Program-made: the position numbers and the translations under genes
Assembly (NCBI RefSeq): GCF_900155395.1
Contig: NZ_LT699728.1
Coordinates: 310,001-374,000 of the forward strand
Length of the DNA stretch: 64,000 bases
Origin: Merdibacter massiliensis
GTDB taxonomy: Bacteria; Bacillota_I; Bacilli_A; Erysipelotrichales; Erysipelotrichaceae
Direction: 5' to 3'
Notes under the pieces: model-generated
Told to the model about the DNA's origin: nothing
Database searches by the model: none
The model's input: the letters and a program-made list of their open reading frames with translations, nothing else
Part shown: positions 27,398 through 36,347 of the stretch, piece after piece
How the letters are laid out: every line of letters begins with the position of its first letter
Numbering within the stretch: the first letter of the stretch is position 1

Positions 27398-28364
27398 CTT
27401 GCTTTTCTCCTAACAATATATGAATCGTTTTTTCCAGATCTTTTGCGGTCAAACGGAATTCTTCCTGTAAAAATTCTGGTGTTCCCACCTGACCAAAACG
27501 TTCTTCTACTCCATGTCGTAAAAATGGGATTCCTACTTGTTTCTCAGCCAACAATGCAGCAACCATGCTGCCAAGCCCGCCATGGATGTTGTGATTCTCA
27601 AAAGTGATGATTGCCTTTTTTCCTTTTGCCCGTGCCAAGATCAATTCTTTGTCTAATGGTTTGACACAAAACATATCGATCACTTCACATTCGATCCCTT
27701 CTTTTTGCAAGTTCTCTGCACAATCCAATGCATCCGACAATAACTGTCCGCTGGTAATGATCAATACGTCTTTTCCTTCTTTGACCACATTTCCTTTGCC
27801 CATCGTAAAAGTCGAACCAGGAGCATACACGTTTCGAACATTTTTCCGATTTGCGCGCAAGTAATGAATACCTTCCATTTTGCTAAACGAGCGGACGATC
27901 CATTCACACTGGACGGCATCTGCTGGATCACAGATGATGGCACCTGGAATGCTGCTCATCAAAGCAATATCCTCCCATGTCGTATGTGTGCCGCCGTTAG
28001 GTCCTACTGTAAACCCGGGATCCGAACCATAGATATTCAATGTGTTTTTTGCATAGGCACCCGATAAAAAGATCTGATCAAAAACCCTGCGTGTAGCAAA
28101 GGGGCCAAATGAATGCAAGAATGGTTTAAAGCCCGTCACAGATAAACCGGCTGCTACACCTACCATATTCGCTTCAGCAATCCCGCATTGGATAAATCGA
28201 TCTGGGTGGCTTTTTTGAATATCTGTAAATTTGCTTGCACCGCCTAAGTCCGCTTCCAAAGCGACGATCTGTACATCCTCTTTCATCAGTTCTTGCAACG
28301 TATCCACAACGACGCTGCGCAGTTCTTTTCCTTTTTCAGACCGGTTTTCACATAACGATAGCAT
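27387..28364 (-). CDS. Transketolase, C-terminal subunit (split)
   Basis: The 325-aa protein holds the pyrimidine-binding and C-terminal domains of transketolase (ADLGGASKFTDIQKSHPDRF, GIAEANMVGVAAGLS and the phosphate-gripping TFENHNIHGGLGS region). With the preceding gene it forms a full thiamine diphosphate enzyme that moves two-carbon units between sugar phosphates. GGAGG precedes the ATG; its start overlaps the N subunit by 17 nt, as usual for such pairs. Confidence 0.92.
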   Translation of the reverse strand: MLSLCENRSEKGKELRSVVVDTLQELMKEDVQIVALEADLGGASKFTDIQKSHPDRFIQCGIAEANMVGVAAGLSVTGFKPFLHSFGPFATRRVFDQIFLSGAYAKNTLNIYGSDPGFTVGPNGGTHTTWEDIALMSSIPGAIICDPADAVQCEWIVRSFSKMEGIHYLRANRKNVRNVYAPGSTFTMGKGNVVKEGKDVLIITSGQLLSDALDCAENLQKEGIECEVIDMFCVKPLDKELILARAKGKKAIITFENHNIHGGLGSMVAALLAEKQVGIPFLRHGVEERFGQVGTPEFLQEEFRLTAKDLEKTIHILLGEKQDGR

Positions 28365-29217
28365 CTTGCAATTCCTCCTTTCTAATTTGCTCTTTCAATT
28401 CTGCAATTGCTTTCTCGCTCTCTTCTATGATTTTCTCTCCAGAAAATTTCACGGAATGATTTGATTCCATTTCTTCAAAAAACGGGATTCCTTGTCCTTT
28501 GATCGTATCCAACACGATGCATACTGCCTGATCATGGCACTGTTTGGCATTTTCTATCGCCTGATCGATGGCGGCAACATCGTTTCCTTTTACCCTTTGT
28601 GTATAAAAGCCGAAGGCTTTCATCTTTTCTTCCACGTTGTAAAGTTTCATGATCTGATCCGTATACCCGTCTAACTGCCGCTTGTTTTCATCAATGATGA
28701 CGATGCAATGATTCAACCGATAATTTGCTATATACTGAAACGCTTCCCAGCATTGTCCCTCGTCTAACTCGCCGTCACCGACGATCAAGTACACATAGCG
28801 ATCTGATTTTTTCAGTTTTAAACCTGTCGCTATTCCTGCAGCACTGCTGCAACCCTGCCCTAAAGAACCAGTGGTCATGTCTACTCCCGGTGTCTTTGTA
28901 CGGTCTGGATGGCTTGGCAATTGCGTATGTCCCTCATTCAAGGTAAATAACAACTGCTTGTCAAAATATCCGCTCTCCGCTAATGCTGCATACCAGCCGG
29001 GTCCTGCATGTCCTTTTGACAGCACTACATAGTCCCGATCTTCCATTGCCGGGTTTGCGGGATCAATATGCAACTGTTTCCCATACAGGACACTCATCAG
29101 TTCTACGATCGACATCGATCCGCCTAAGTGTCCATAGCCTCTGTGATAAAGCATTTCCAAGATATCGAGGCGAATTTTTTTTGCTAATAATTTGAGATTT
29201 TCATATTGTTGTTCCAT
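28348..29217 (-). CDS. Transketolase, N-terminal subunit (split)
   Basis: The 289-aa protein is the thiamine diphosphate-binding domain: HLGGSMSIVELM, SKGHAGPGWY and the metal/TPP motif VGDGELDEGQCWEA (GDG...N-like). The start at 29217 follows GGAGG; reading from 29268 would add residues without support. It is encoded with the C subunit inside a PTS operon, suggesting it serves the sugar phosphate made by that PTS. Confidence 0.92.
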   Translation of the reverse strand: MEQQYENLKLLAKKIRLDILEMLYHRGYGHLGGSMSIVELMSVLYGKQLHIDPANPAMEDRDYVVLSKGHAGPGWYAALAESGYFDKQLLFTLNEGHTQLPSHPDRTKTPGVDMTTGSLGQGCSSAAGIATGLKLKKSDRYVYLIVGDGELDEGQCWEAFQYIANYRLNHCIVIIDENKRQLDGYTDQIMKLYNVEEKMKAFGFYTQRVKGNDVAAIDQAIENAKQCHDQAVCIVLDTIKGQGIPFFEEMESNHSVKFSGEKIIEESEKAIAELKEQIRKEELQDAIVM

Positions 29218-29289
29218 TTTACATGCCTCCTGATTGTAAAAAAGGTCAAAGAAAAAGCAGGCATTCAAAAACCTACTTTTTCTTAAATG

Positions 29290-29571
29290 CTAAAGACCAA
29301 ATACTTCTTTTAATTTTGTCTCCAATTCATTCATATCCAATAATTGATCCAAAAAGATCTTTTTGCAGTTCCAGCCAGCGATTTGCGGTGCCAGATCTTT
29401 TCCGACTACAAATAAATCCGCACTATTCTCGCTTGCTTCAGATAATGAAGTATGTGAAACCGAAACACCGCTGACACCTAATTTTTTCAATGCACGTTCT
29501 ACGTTCATGCTGACGATCATGCTGCTTCCCAGACCTTGTCCACAGCAGCACAAGATATTACGAATTTCCAT
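29290..29571 (-). CDS. PTS component IIB, ascorbate/galactitol type
   Basis: The 93-aa cytoplasmic phosphocarrier has CCCGQGLGSS at residues 8 to 17; Cys10 in C-G-x-G-x-G-S-S is the expected phosphorylation site. It passes phosphate from IIA to the substrate bound by IIC. Size and fold match UlaB/SgaB. It lies between IIC and the transketolase genes. Confidence 0.93.
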   Translation of the reverse strand: MEIRNILCCCGQGLGSSMIVSMNVERALKKLGVSGVSVSHTSLSEASENSADLFVVGKDLAPQIAGWNCKKIFLDQLLDMNELETKLKEVFGL

Positions 29572-29589
29572 TTATTAAAACCCCTTTTC

Positions 29590-30999
29590 TTATTTATTTT
29601 CTGCTTTTGCTTTCTTTGGTGCTACATAATTATAAATGATCGGCAACAAGAATACGATGACACAAATGATCAATAGAACCGATCCTTGTACAAATTGCGC
29701 AATATTTCCTGTTAAGATACCCAGCCATGAGAAGTCGGCATCAGAGAATGTACAGTTGGCGAAGTTCAATGAACCCATGACCGGCATACAAATCGCAGGC
29801 AAGAACGTGATCAATAGACCATGCATGAAGCTTCCAAAGACACATCCTTTTAAACCGCCTTCTGCATTAGCGAATACCCCGGCAGATGCTCCGCAGAAGA
29901 AATGCGGAATGACGCCCGGCAGGATCAGTGCAACCGGCATGAGATTGGAGTTGATCATTCCTAATACAAACAAACCAACGATACCGCCGACGAAAGATAC
30001 TAAGAAACCGATCAATACGGCATTTGGCGCATAAGGGAAGACAACCGGACAGTCAATCGCCGGAACAGCACCAGGCACTAATTTTTCTGCGATACCACGG
30101 AAAGCAGGAACGATCTCGCCAACGATCAAACGTACACCGCTCAAGATGATATAGACACCGCCGGAGAAACTCAGACCTCTTGTGATTGCCCATACTGCCC
30201 AATGCACGGTTGTTTCGCCAGGAACCAATAAACTAGCACAGTTTGGATATAATGTCGGATCCACGCTCATGAATCCTCTAGCTACTGCAACACCAGTCAC
30301 GATCAGGAAAAAGATGACCATCGTCAGACCGATCGCAACAGTTGTATCACGCAAGAAAGTCAGTCTTTGCGGGAAATTGACTTCCTCTGTGGATTTGCTG
30401 CCTTTGAATAATTTTGCACATTGTGCCGCAAACCAGTATCCAGCTCCGCCAAAATGTCCAAACGCCAATTCATCCGTATGCACGATCTTGCGCATCGTCG
30501 GCTGACAATAAGCAGGAGAGAGCACCATGATGAATCCTAACAATAATCCGCCTGCGATCCATAAAGAGACACCTTCCAGACCGCCTACATTCAGGATAAC
30601 GGCCAACATACATGCCATATACAATGTATGATGACCTGTTAAGAAAATATAATGCCAGCGGGAGAAACGAGCTAAAACGATATTAGCGATCATTCCCAAA
30701 CACATGATGTACGCTGTATCTGTCGCAAAGTCATTTAATGCTAAAGATACGATTGCTTCATTATTCGGTACCACACCTTGCATGTTAAATGCATAATTGA
30801 AGATCTCGCCAAAGGCATTTAATGATCCTGTTTGTAAAAATCCTGCACCAGCTGACAGCACCAAGAATCCTACAATCGTTTTTACTGTTCCTTTTACTAC
30901 TTCTTCAATCGGTTTACCTTGCAGAACCAATCCAAGAAGGGACATTATTCCGACCAAGATAGCCGGTGTTGATAATATGTTGATAATAAAATCTAGCAT
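29590..30999 (-). CDS. PTS component IIC, ascorbate (UlaA/SgaT) type
   Basis: The 469-aa membrane protein belongs to the ascorbate-type PTS carriers: an early GSLNAFGEIFNYAF region, FLTGHHTLYMACM, and a symmetric second half with PHFFCGASAGVFANAEGG. It moves the sugar into the cell while IIB phosphorylates it. The family includes carriers for L-ascorbate and for other, mostly unidentified, pentose-like compounds. No ascorbate catabolic genes (lactonase, UlaD, UlaE) are nearby, so ascorbate is not a safe guess. Confidence 0.92.
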   Translation of the reverse strand: MLDFIINILSTPAILVGIMSLLGLVLQGKPIEEVVKGTVKTIVGFLVLSAGAGFLQTGSLNAFGEIFNYAFNMQGVVPNNEAIVSLALNDFATDTAYIMCLGMIANIVLARFSRWHYIFLTGHHTLYMACMLAVILNVGGLEGVSLWIAGGLLLGFIMVLSPAYCQPTMRKIVHTDELAFGHFGGAGYWFAAQCAKLFKGSKSTEEVNFPQRLTFLRDTTVAIGLTMVIFFLIVTGVAVARGFMSVDPTLYPNCASLLVPGETTVHWAVWAITRGLSFSGGVYIILSGVRLIVGEIVPAFRGIAEKLVPGAVPAIDCPVVFPYAPNAVLIGFLVSFVGGIVGLFVLGMINSNLMPVALILPGVIPHFFCGASAGVFANAEGGLKGCVFGSFMHGLLITFLPAICMPVMGSLNFANCTFSDADFSWLGILTGNIAQFVQGSVLLIICVIVFLLPIIYNYVAPKKAKAENK

Positions 31000-31020
31000 G
31001 ATATCCTTTCCCTCTCTTTC

Positions 31021-31494
31021 TTATAAAGTCTCATGCATGCAGTTGCTCGCAGCAGAAAGAAATAAACTGTATATTTCTTTTCCACTGGTTGCATCCAAGA
31101 TTGACTGTACCTGCTTTGGATCCGAAAAAATAGCGGATACAGCCTGGATTCCCTCCATGTGGGAATTACTGTCTTTGGCAACCAAAGTAACCAAGACCCG
31201 TACATCATATCCATCTGATTGAAACTTGATCGGATCTTTTAATACGGTTACTGCCATCTGTGTACCAAAGACACCTTTTTTATTACTGGCATGAATCAAT
31301 GCCAGATTTTCACAGAGGACATAATACGGACCATATTGCTGCGTGTTCTCAAAAACTGCATCAATATATTCCTCGTTACAAAATCCTTGTTCGATCAACG
31401 GCTGACAAGCCACGTGGATTGCTTCCTGCCAGTCACTCACCCTTTGGCGAATGGAACAATTTTTCTCTTGTAATATTTCTTTTAATTTTGACAT
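31021..31494 (-). CDS. PTS component IIA, mannitol/fructose-type fold (UlaC-like)
   Basis: The 157-aa protein carries the phosphohistidine loop ALIHAS (His68) after GPYYVLCEN, as in IIA domains of the mannitol, fructose and ascorbate systems. It accepts phosphate from HPr and gives it to IIB. GGAGGAG precedes the ATG. It heads the transport genes just behind the PRD regulator, and an operator-like GTGCAATT copy lies in the gap. Confidence 0.92.
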   Translation of the reverse strand: MSKLKEILQEKNCSIRQRVSDWQEAIHVACQPLIEQGFCNEEYIDAVFENTQQYGPYYVLCENLALIHASNKKGVFGTQMAVTVLKDPIKFQSDGYDVRVLVTLVAKDSNSHMEGIQAVSAIFSDPKQVQSILDATSGKEIYSLFLSAASNCMHETL

Positions 31495-31568
31495 GTACTA
31501 TCTCCTCCTCTATCTTTACGATACCCTATCTAATTGGTAAAAACGAGACCAATCTTTTTCCATTTTTT

Positions 31569-31578
31569 GTGCAATTCT
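31569..31578. promoter_or_regulatory. Copy of the GTGCAATTCT motif ahead of the PTS genes
   Basis: GTGCAATTCT at this place is the exact reverse complement of AGAATTGCAC at 34357-34366, upstream of the whole cluster. It lies at the stop codon of the regulator gene and 75 nt before the IIA gene, where a regulator could act on an internal promoter. Confidence 0.35.
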
Positions 31579-33611
31579 TAGTTTTCCTGCGAAAATGTAT
31601 ACGATTTCAGATATGCATACACTTCCTTCGGATCCTTCAAAGAAAGCAGATGTTCTTTTGTTTTCTTCTTTGAAAATATATTTAAAACATCTTTTAAAAG
31701 ACGAATATGTTTCGTCTGATCCTCCGCGCACAGCGATAAAATAATTCTTGCCTGCTGCCCATTGACAAACGTCACCGGATGTTGAAACAAAGTCAAAGCG
31801 ACATCCAAATGATGGACTCCATTTTCAATAGCAGAATGTGCTAAAACAATATCGTCTGCTAAAAACATCGACAGCCCTCTATGTGCCTGATCATGAATGA
31901 TCGAATCTATATATGTCTGATCAATAGAACCGTCTGCTAAAAGAGGCTGACAAGACAAAGAAATGGCTGTTTTCCAATCACATTCTTGTTCGCAGATGAC
32001 GATATGTCCGTTTTTTAAATAATGTGTAAATTCCCTTCCAAAATTACGATGTGGCACTTTATGGATCTGCATGCCTGTATAATACTCATTTAAATCTTTT
32101 TGAAATTCTTCTAAATACTCCATCGGCATATACTGTGCAGCTAAACGCACGATTTCTTGCACATCTACATGCTGTACGGTTTCTGAATACATGCAATGCC
32201 GTAAAATAGTTACACGGTCTTGATCCGTTAAGATCGGATGCACAACGATCAGCCGTTTTTCTTTGGCCAAAACGACTGTAGAAATCACCACATCGTAACA
32301 ATGTTCTGCATGATACTGGCTTAATGGTATATTGCGAATCTCTGTGGCTTGCGGCACTAAAGCAGCGACTTCCGAACGCAGCATATTTCCGGTTCCTATT
32401 CCATTTGGACATATGATGGCAATCCGCAAAGCCTTCTGTTTCCCATGCGTCTGTCCTACGTTTAAAAACGCTCCAAAATGCAATGTCAGATAAGCCACTT
32501 CTGCATCCGATATCAAACAGCCTAAACCTTCTCCTAATATTTCGCATGATTTTTTAGTCAATTCAAATAATTCTGCATATTCATTCTGAATGCTTTTCAA
32601 CAAAGGATTCCCTAACTGAATACCGTAACGGTAACGATACAATGAAGTCTTTAAATGCGCATTAATTGCCTGGATCAATTCGTCACGCCGTGCAAAATAT
32701 ATACAGGACACTTTTTCAAACTCTTTTACCAGATCTGAAGCATAGGTATATGTCTTTCCTTGCTCATTCATGACATTGATCGGAATCGTTTGCAATCTGG
32801 ATCCTAACAGGTGCAAAGTCACATATATTTTTTCATCCATCCCTAAATGGGAAAAATACGTGTCTGCAAGTATGTATTCTTTTGTAGACTGGATCTCTTC
32901 TTGATCCATATCTTGAAAATCTAAATATTCATGATGTTTGTCTACCGTTGTCAAAAACATAGCTAAAGCCGGCAATGTTCCTTCTGCATACTCCACATTC
33001 AGTTCTTTTTCAATACAGCGCAGCTTCTCCATGATACTAGAAAATTTTTCACTGTTGCCGAGATGATTTTTATTTTGTTTTTCATACTCCCAAAGGGAAG
33101 AAAACAGCATAAAAAAAACGGCACGCTTCTTGATGGAATCACCAGCAATCCAATAACCTTCTTTTATGTCATAAGACAGCGTCAATGCATATGGTTCTAA
33201 AAAGCTCACCACATTCTTTAGATCATTGATGATCGTATTGCGTGAAACTTGGCACAATTCCATAAATTGTTCAATATACATCGGACAATCACGTATGATG
33301 ATCGAACAAATGATCCAATGACAGCGTTCTTTTGGCGTAAAAACATAGGAACTGGTATTTTTCAGTTCACTAAATACTTCTTGTATCAAACGCACTTGTT
33401 CCGGATTTGCAAAGATTCCCTTGCTTCTTTCTGCAATAAAAGGTTCTATTCCCTGTTGTAATAACCATTCATTGATCTTGTTCAAATCATAATATACACT
33501 GCGTCTGGAAACTTCCATTTCATCAGCCAGATCTTGAATTTTTAAATAACCCCCTGCAAAAATGATACGCTGCAGTATATCTTGACATCGTTTTTCTAAA
33601 CTCAAATACAT
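31578..33611 (-). CDS. PRD-containing transcriptional activator with EIIB- and EIIA-like domains
   Basis: The 677-aa protein begins with a helix-turn-helix (residues 1 to about 70, KIQDLADEMEVSRRSVYYDLNKI). A second HTH follows (about 95 to 140), then two PRD domains with conserved His (TLHLLGSRLQ and YLTLHFGAF), an EIIB-like domain (IAIICPNGIGTGN, about 405) and a C-terminal EIIA-like domain (ADDIVLAHSAI). PTS-mediated phosphorylation of these His and Cys residues sets its activity, as in MtlR/LicR. It lies directly upstream of the PTS genes and is their presumed activator. GGAGG precedes the ATG; the gap to the upstream gene is 11 nt. Confidence 0.92.
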   Translation of the reverse strand: MYLSLEKRCQDILQRIIFAGGYLKIQDLADEMEVSRRSVYYDLNKINEWLLQQGIEPFIAERSKGIFANPEQVRLIQEVFSELKNTSSYVFTPKERCHWIICSIIIRDCPMYIEQFMELCQVSRNTIINDLKNVVSFLEPYALTLSYDIKEGYWIAGDSIKKRAVFFMLFSSLWEYEKQNKNHLGNSEKFSSIMEKLRCIEKELNVEYAEGTLPALAMFLTTVDKHHEYLDFQDMDQEEIQSTKEYILADTYFSHLGMDEKIYVTLHLLGSRLQTIPINVMNEQGKTYTYASDLVKEFEKVSCIYFARRDELIQAINAHLKTSLYRYRYGIQLGNPLLKSIQNEYAELFELTKKSCEILGEGLGCLISDAEVAYLTLHFGAFLNVGQTHGKQKALRIAIICPNGIGTGNMLRSEVAALVPQATEIRNIPLSQYHAEHCYDVVISTVVLAKEKRLIVVHPILTDQDRVTILRHCMYSETVQHVDVQEIVRLAAQYMPMEYLEEFQKDLNEYYTGMQIHKVPHRNFGREFTHYLKNGHIVICEQECDWKTAISLSCQPLLADGSIDQTYIDSIIHDQAHRGLSMFLADDIVLAHSAIENGVHHLDVALTLFQHPVTFVNGQQARIILSLCAEDQTKHIRLLKDVLNIFSKKKTKEHLLSLKDPKEVYAYLKSYTFSQEN

Positions 33612-33622
33612 AGGGATCCTCC

Positions 33623-34273
33623 TTAGTTCATTAACAATGCTTTTACTCTTTTACTATAGGGAGTGTTACGCAAATTCTGTTTTGCCTTCTTTAAGACATC
33701 TTTTGCCATTTCTTTTTGGCCGATGGACAAATACTGGATGCCCAAGATATACTGCAAGATTCCATATTGGATCGGATCTTTCACTTTTTTGGCTTTTTCT
33801 TCTTCAATCAGCTGCAATACATATTCGATATCCTCATGCTTTTTTTCAATCAGCACACGATATAACATTTCATTTTGTCTTACTTCTTTTTGATCATTGC
33901 TTTCTTGGATGACTGACAGCAGCTCTTTGCACATTTCTTCATTCGACTGGTCCAAATAGTAAAAATAAGCAGCTTTCGCAATGATGATCTTTTGTTTTTT
34001 TGAAAAATCACCATCTACGATGCGGCGAGTACGTTTTCCGATTTCTTTCTTGTTTCCTTCTCCGATTGCGATACGAAACAAGTTCCATTCACTGGAAAAC
34101 TTTCCAAATAAAAGCAGAAAAGCTCTGCTTTCAAAAATACTCTTTGCTTTTTTTACATTTCCTTTTTGCATTGCACGCATTGCACGATTCCATAAAACAC
34201 TGCGCAAGATCCAAGGCAGCGCAATAGCAAAACTGATCAATAAAATGACTACGACTATAAATTCCACGCTCAT
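33623..34273 (-). CDS. Membrane-anchored helical-repeat (TPR-like) protein
   Basis: I do not recognise a specific family. The 216-aa protein has one N-terminal membrane helix (about 5 to 25), then only amphipathic helices in pairs resembling tetratricopeptide repeats (for example QYGILQYILGIQYLSIGQKEMAKDVL-like, about 165 to 195). This suggests a cytoplasmic scaffold held at the membrane. The ATG at 34273 fits AGGTG. It is 11 nt upstream of the PRD regulator, so it may be cotranscribed with the PTS operon. Confidence 0.6.
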   Translation of the reverse strand: MSVEFIVVVILLISFAIALPWILRSVLWNRAMRAMQKGNVKKAKSIFESRAFLLLFGKFSSEWNLFRIAIGEGNKKEIGKRTRRIVDGDFSKKQKIIIAKAAYFYYLDQSNEEMCKELLSVIQESNDQKEVRQNEMLYRVLIEKKHEDIEYVLQLIEEEKAKKVKDPIQYGILQYILGIQYLSIGQKEMAKDVLKKAKQNLRNTPYSKRVKALLMN

Positions 34274-34341
34274 CTGTATCACCTAAATCTAAAATATATG
34301 GTTTCTTTCTAAATAGCAAAGCCAAATGTTTTCACATTTCA

Positions 34342-34368
34342 GTGCAATTTTTGCACAGAATTGCACAC
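34342..34368. promoter_or_regulatory. Operator-like repeat upstream of the TPR/PTS operon
   Basis: GTGCAA-TTT-TTGCAC is a perfect 15-nt palindrome (34342-34356), followed at once by a third half-site, AGAATTGCAC (34357-34366). The reverse complement of the third site is found again before the IIA gene. This arrangement suggests binding of a dimeric regulator, possibly the PRD protein. Confidence 0.45.
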
Positions 34369-34403
34369 AAAAAAATCATACATGAATCATGTATGATAAA
34401 AAA
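34368..34403. terminator. Terminator after the DUF1294 gene
   Basis: ATCATACATG and CATGTATGAT form a perfect 10-bp stem with a 3-nt loop, flanked by A and T runs on both sides. On the minus strand it ends the DUF1294 gene transcript before the PTS cluster promoter region. Confidence 0.85.
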
Positions 34404-34431
34404 CAATAAACAATGGGATAATTTGTGAAGA

Positions 34432-34998
34432 TCATCCCATTGCAAAAAGGACAAATATCATTATTTGTGTGCACAAGATGACCGGCAAGCCAATTACAAA
34501 ATAGCTTTTTTGCGTTTTATGTCTGAATACATACATAGCCGACAAGCCGCCGAGAGATCCGCCAAGAAATGCAAAAAGGAGCAGTACGGCATTAGGAATT
34601 CGCATTCGCTGTTTTCTTGCCTTCCATTTATCAACACCATAAAGCAGAAAAGTAAATACATTGATAAACAATAGATAAATGAGCAAACGATCCTTTCCCC
34701 ACAATAATTCAATGATCGATGAAAGATGCACGCTTTTCTGCACAAAAAACGATCGAAACAATACAACCAGTTGTAGAAGTCCTATGCATGCAACCCATAC
34801 ATATGCCATCAAATTGTATTTTTTTAATTTTCGCTCCAAACATGCGATGCCCAATACAACACCAAAAGTTCCTCCCAGCAATGCCAATATCGGCTGCAAA
34901 TATGAAATGGATTCTTTTTTCAACCATTTCTGCAAACCAACCATCAAAAAGCCGATACTGTTTATGAGCAGTAAGTAAATGATCCATTGATCCAACAT
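34432..34998 (-). CDS. Membrane protein with two DUF1294 repeats
   Basis: The C-terminal half (about 100 to 188) is a complete DUF1294 unit with the hallmark positions: LLYGVDKWKARKQRMRIP, FLGGSLGGLSAMYVFRHKT and the Phe-x-x-Gly-x-Pro ending. The N-terminal half repeats the pattern in worn form (FLMVGLQKWLKK, LLGGTFGVVLGIACLERK), so the gene looks like an internal tandem duplication. Usual DUF1294 proteins are about 90 to 120 aa. Function of the family is unknown. Each unit has two to three membrane helices. Confidence 0.85.
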   Translation of the reverse strand: MLDQWIIYLLLINSIGFLMVGLQKWLKKESISYLQPILALLGGTFGVVLGIACLERKLKKYNLMAYVWVACIGLLQLVVLFRSFFVQKSVHLSSIIELLWGKDRLLIYLLFINVFTFLLYGVDKWKARKQRMRIPNAVLLLFAFLGGSLGGLSAMYVFRHKTQKSYFVIGLPVILCTQIMIFVLFAMG

Positions 34999-35033
34999 CT
35001 ATTTTCCTCTCTTATAATGCAGCGATCACCTGC

Positions 35034-36155
35034 TCACGCATAATGAAAGATCGATTGCAGTTCCCTGCAGATCCATTCTAACTGGCTGATCATCTGGCGT
35101 TTTAGATGCAAACTATTTTTATTTATTTTCTGTTCTTTTTCCATGCAACCGCAAATTTCATCTTTCTGCAGCTTTTTTCCGCATTTACAAATATAAGCAT
35201 AATCCGAACAGCCATCTGTATCTTCGCACCAGTATGCTTTTTTAAGCAAATCGATCACTTGTTTGATATTTGCAATATCCTCTTTATCAAAAGATGCTTT
35301 TTTTCCTTCCAATATAGGGTACAATACTAAAATTTCAAAATAAATATTGTCTTTCTTGATATATTCTAAAATCACCGGATATTTTGCATATTCTCCTAAC
35401 AGATGCAGAAAATCAATAAAAAGCTTATTCTCTTTCATTCGCAGCAATCTTTTTGGCTGATTGACATAAAAAGCGTACAGTTCCTCCAATACGCTGGAAA
35501 AAGAATCATCGATCGGAAGATGAAAAAGATAATGATGCAATTTTTCGCTTAAACGAAAATCATTCGTAAGAGCATACCGCAGGATCAACATATCTACATC
35601 ATTGCTATATTGGCGTAATTCATCGCTGATATCGCCTGTCGATAATTGTTCCAGCATATCTTCTACAAATATATCGGATTTTAACAAAGTATCCGTATGT
35701 GTATCTGTATTTTTCAGTATTCGTTCCAACTGTACTGCTTTCTTCTTTGTTTCGATCAGTCGATAGACATCGCTTCCATCTACTTGTTGACCGGCTCTTT
35801 GTTCTATATTCTCTTTTTGTTTGATTCCATAGACAGCAGTCCCTGCACAGGTAACCATGAACATCATCCGCTGATTCGATGAGATCTCATTCACCTCCAT
35901 ATGGACACCTAATATGATATTGCTGCCAACAGATCTTGCTTTCTCTTTTAATTTATCTACTGCCTGCTTTCTGACCGTAGCAATTTTTCGTTCTAATTTT
36001 TCTGAATTTGTTCCAAATGTGTCCGAAACAGATGAAAAAAATTCAGTGACAAACCCGGTACCAATTACGACCGATTCACTGATATAACCGTAATACTTGC
36101 GAATCTCATAACCTTGCAAACAATTCGTTGTAACAAGCAGAATCTCTTTTTCCAT
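35034..36155 (-). CDS. YbjQ-domain (UPF0145) protein with C-terminal zinc-ribbon-like tail
   Basis: Residues 1 to about 110 match the YbjQ/UPF0145 fold (ILLVTTNCLQGYEI, then AVDKLKEKARSVGSNIILGV). That family forms ring-like pentamers of unknown role. The remaining 260 residues are helical and unrecognised, with a Cys cluster near the end (CKCGKKLQKDEICGC, about 325 to 340) that could bind zinc. Usual YbjQ proteins are about 110 aa, so this is an extended architecture. It stands alone on the minus strand. Confidence 0.65.
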   Translation of the reverse strand: MEKEILLVTTNCLQGYEIRKYYGYISESVVIGTGFVTEFFSSVSDTFGTNSEKLERKIATVRKQAVDKLKEKARSVGSNIILGVHMEVNEISSNQRMMFMVTCAGTAVYGIKQKENIEQRAGQQVDGSDVYRLIETKKKAVQLERILKNTDTHTDTLLKSDIFVEDMLEQLSTGDISDELRQYSNDVDMLILRYALTNDFRLSEKLHHYLFHLPIDDSFSSVLEELYAFYVNQPKRLLRMKENKLFIDFLHLLGEYAKYPVILEYIKKDNIYFEILVLYPILEGKKASFDKEDIANIKQVIDLLKKAYWCEDTDGCSDYAYICKCGKKLQKDEICGCMEKEQKINKNSLHLKRQMISQLEWICRELQSIFHYA

Positions 36156-36347
36156 TATTGTTCTCCTTTTAGATCATCCAATGGGACAATACTATTCATA
36201 CCCTTCTTTTCTTTATCATAAAAAAGCAGGATAAAAAAAGCAATCCTTCATTTCTATAATTTTTAATTATATTATATGATAATCAATAAGTATTAGCTAT
36301 TTATTTAATACGATGTTACAGTAAGATCGTAAAGAGAGGTAATTACG

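Noticed and set aside
29590-31494. Naming the PTS as the ascorbate (ula) system
   Set aside because: The transporter family fits but all ascorbate breakdown enzymes are missing nearby.
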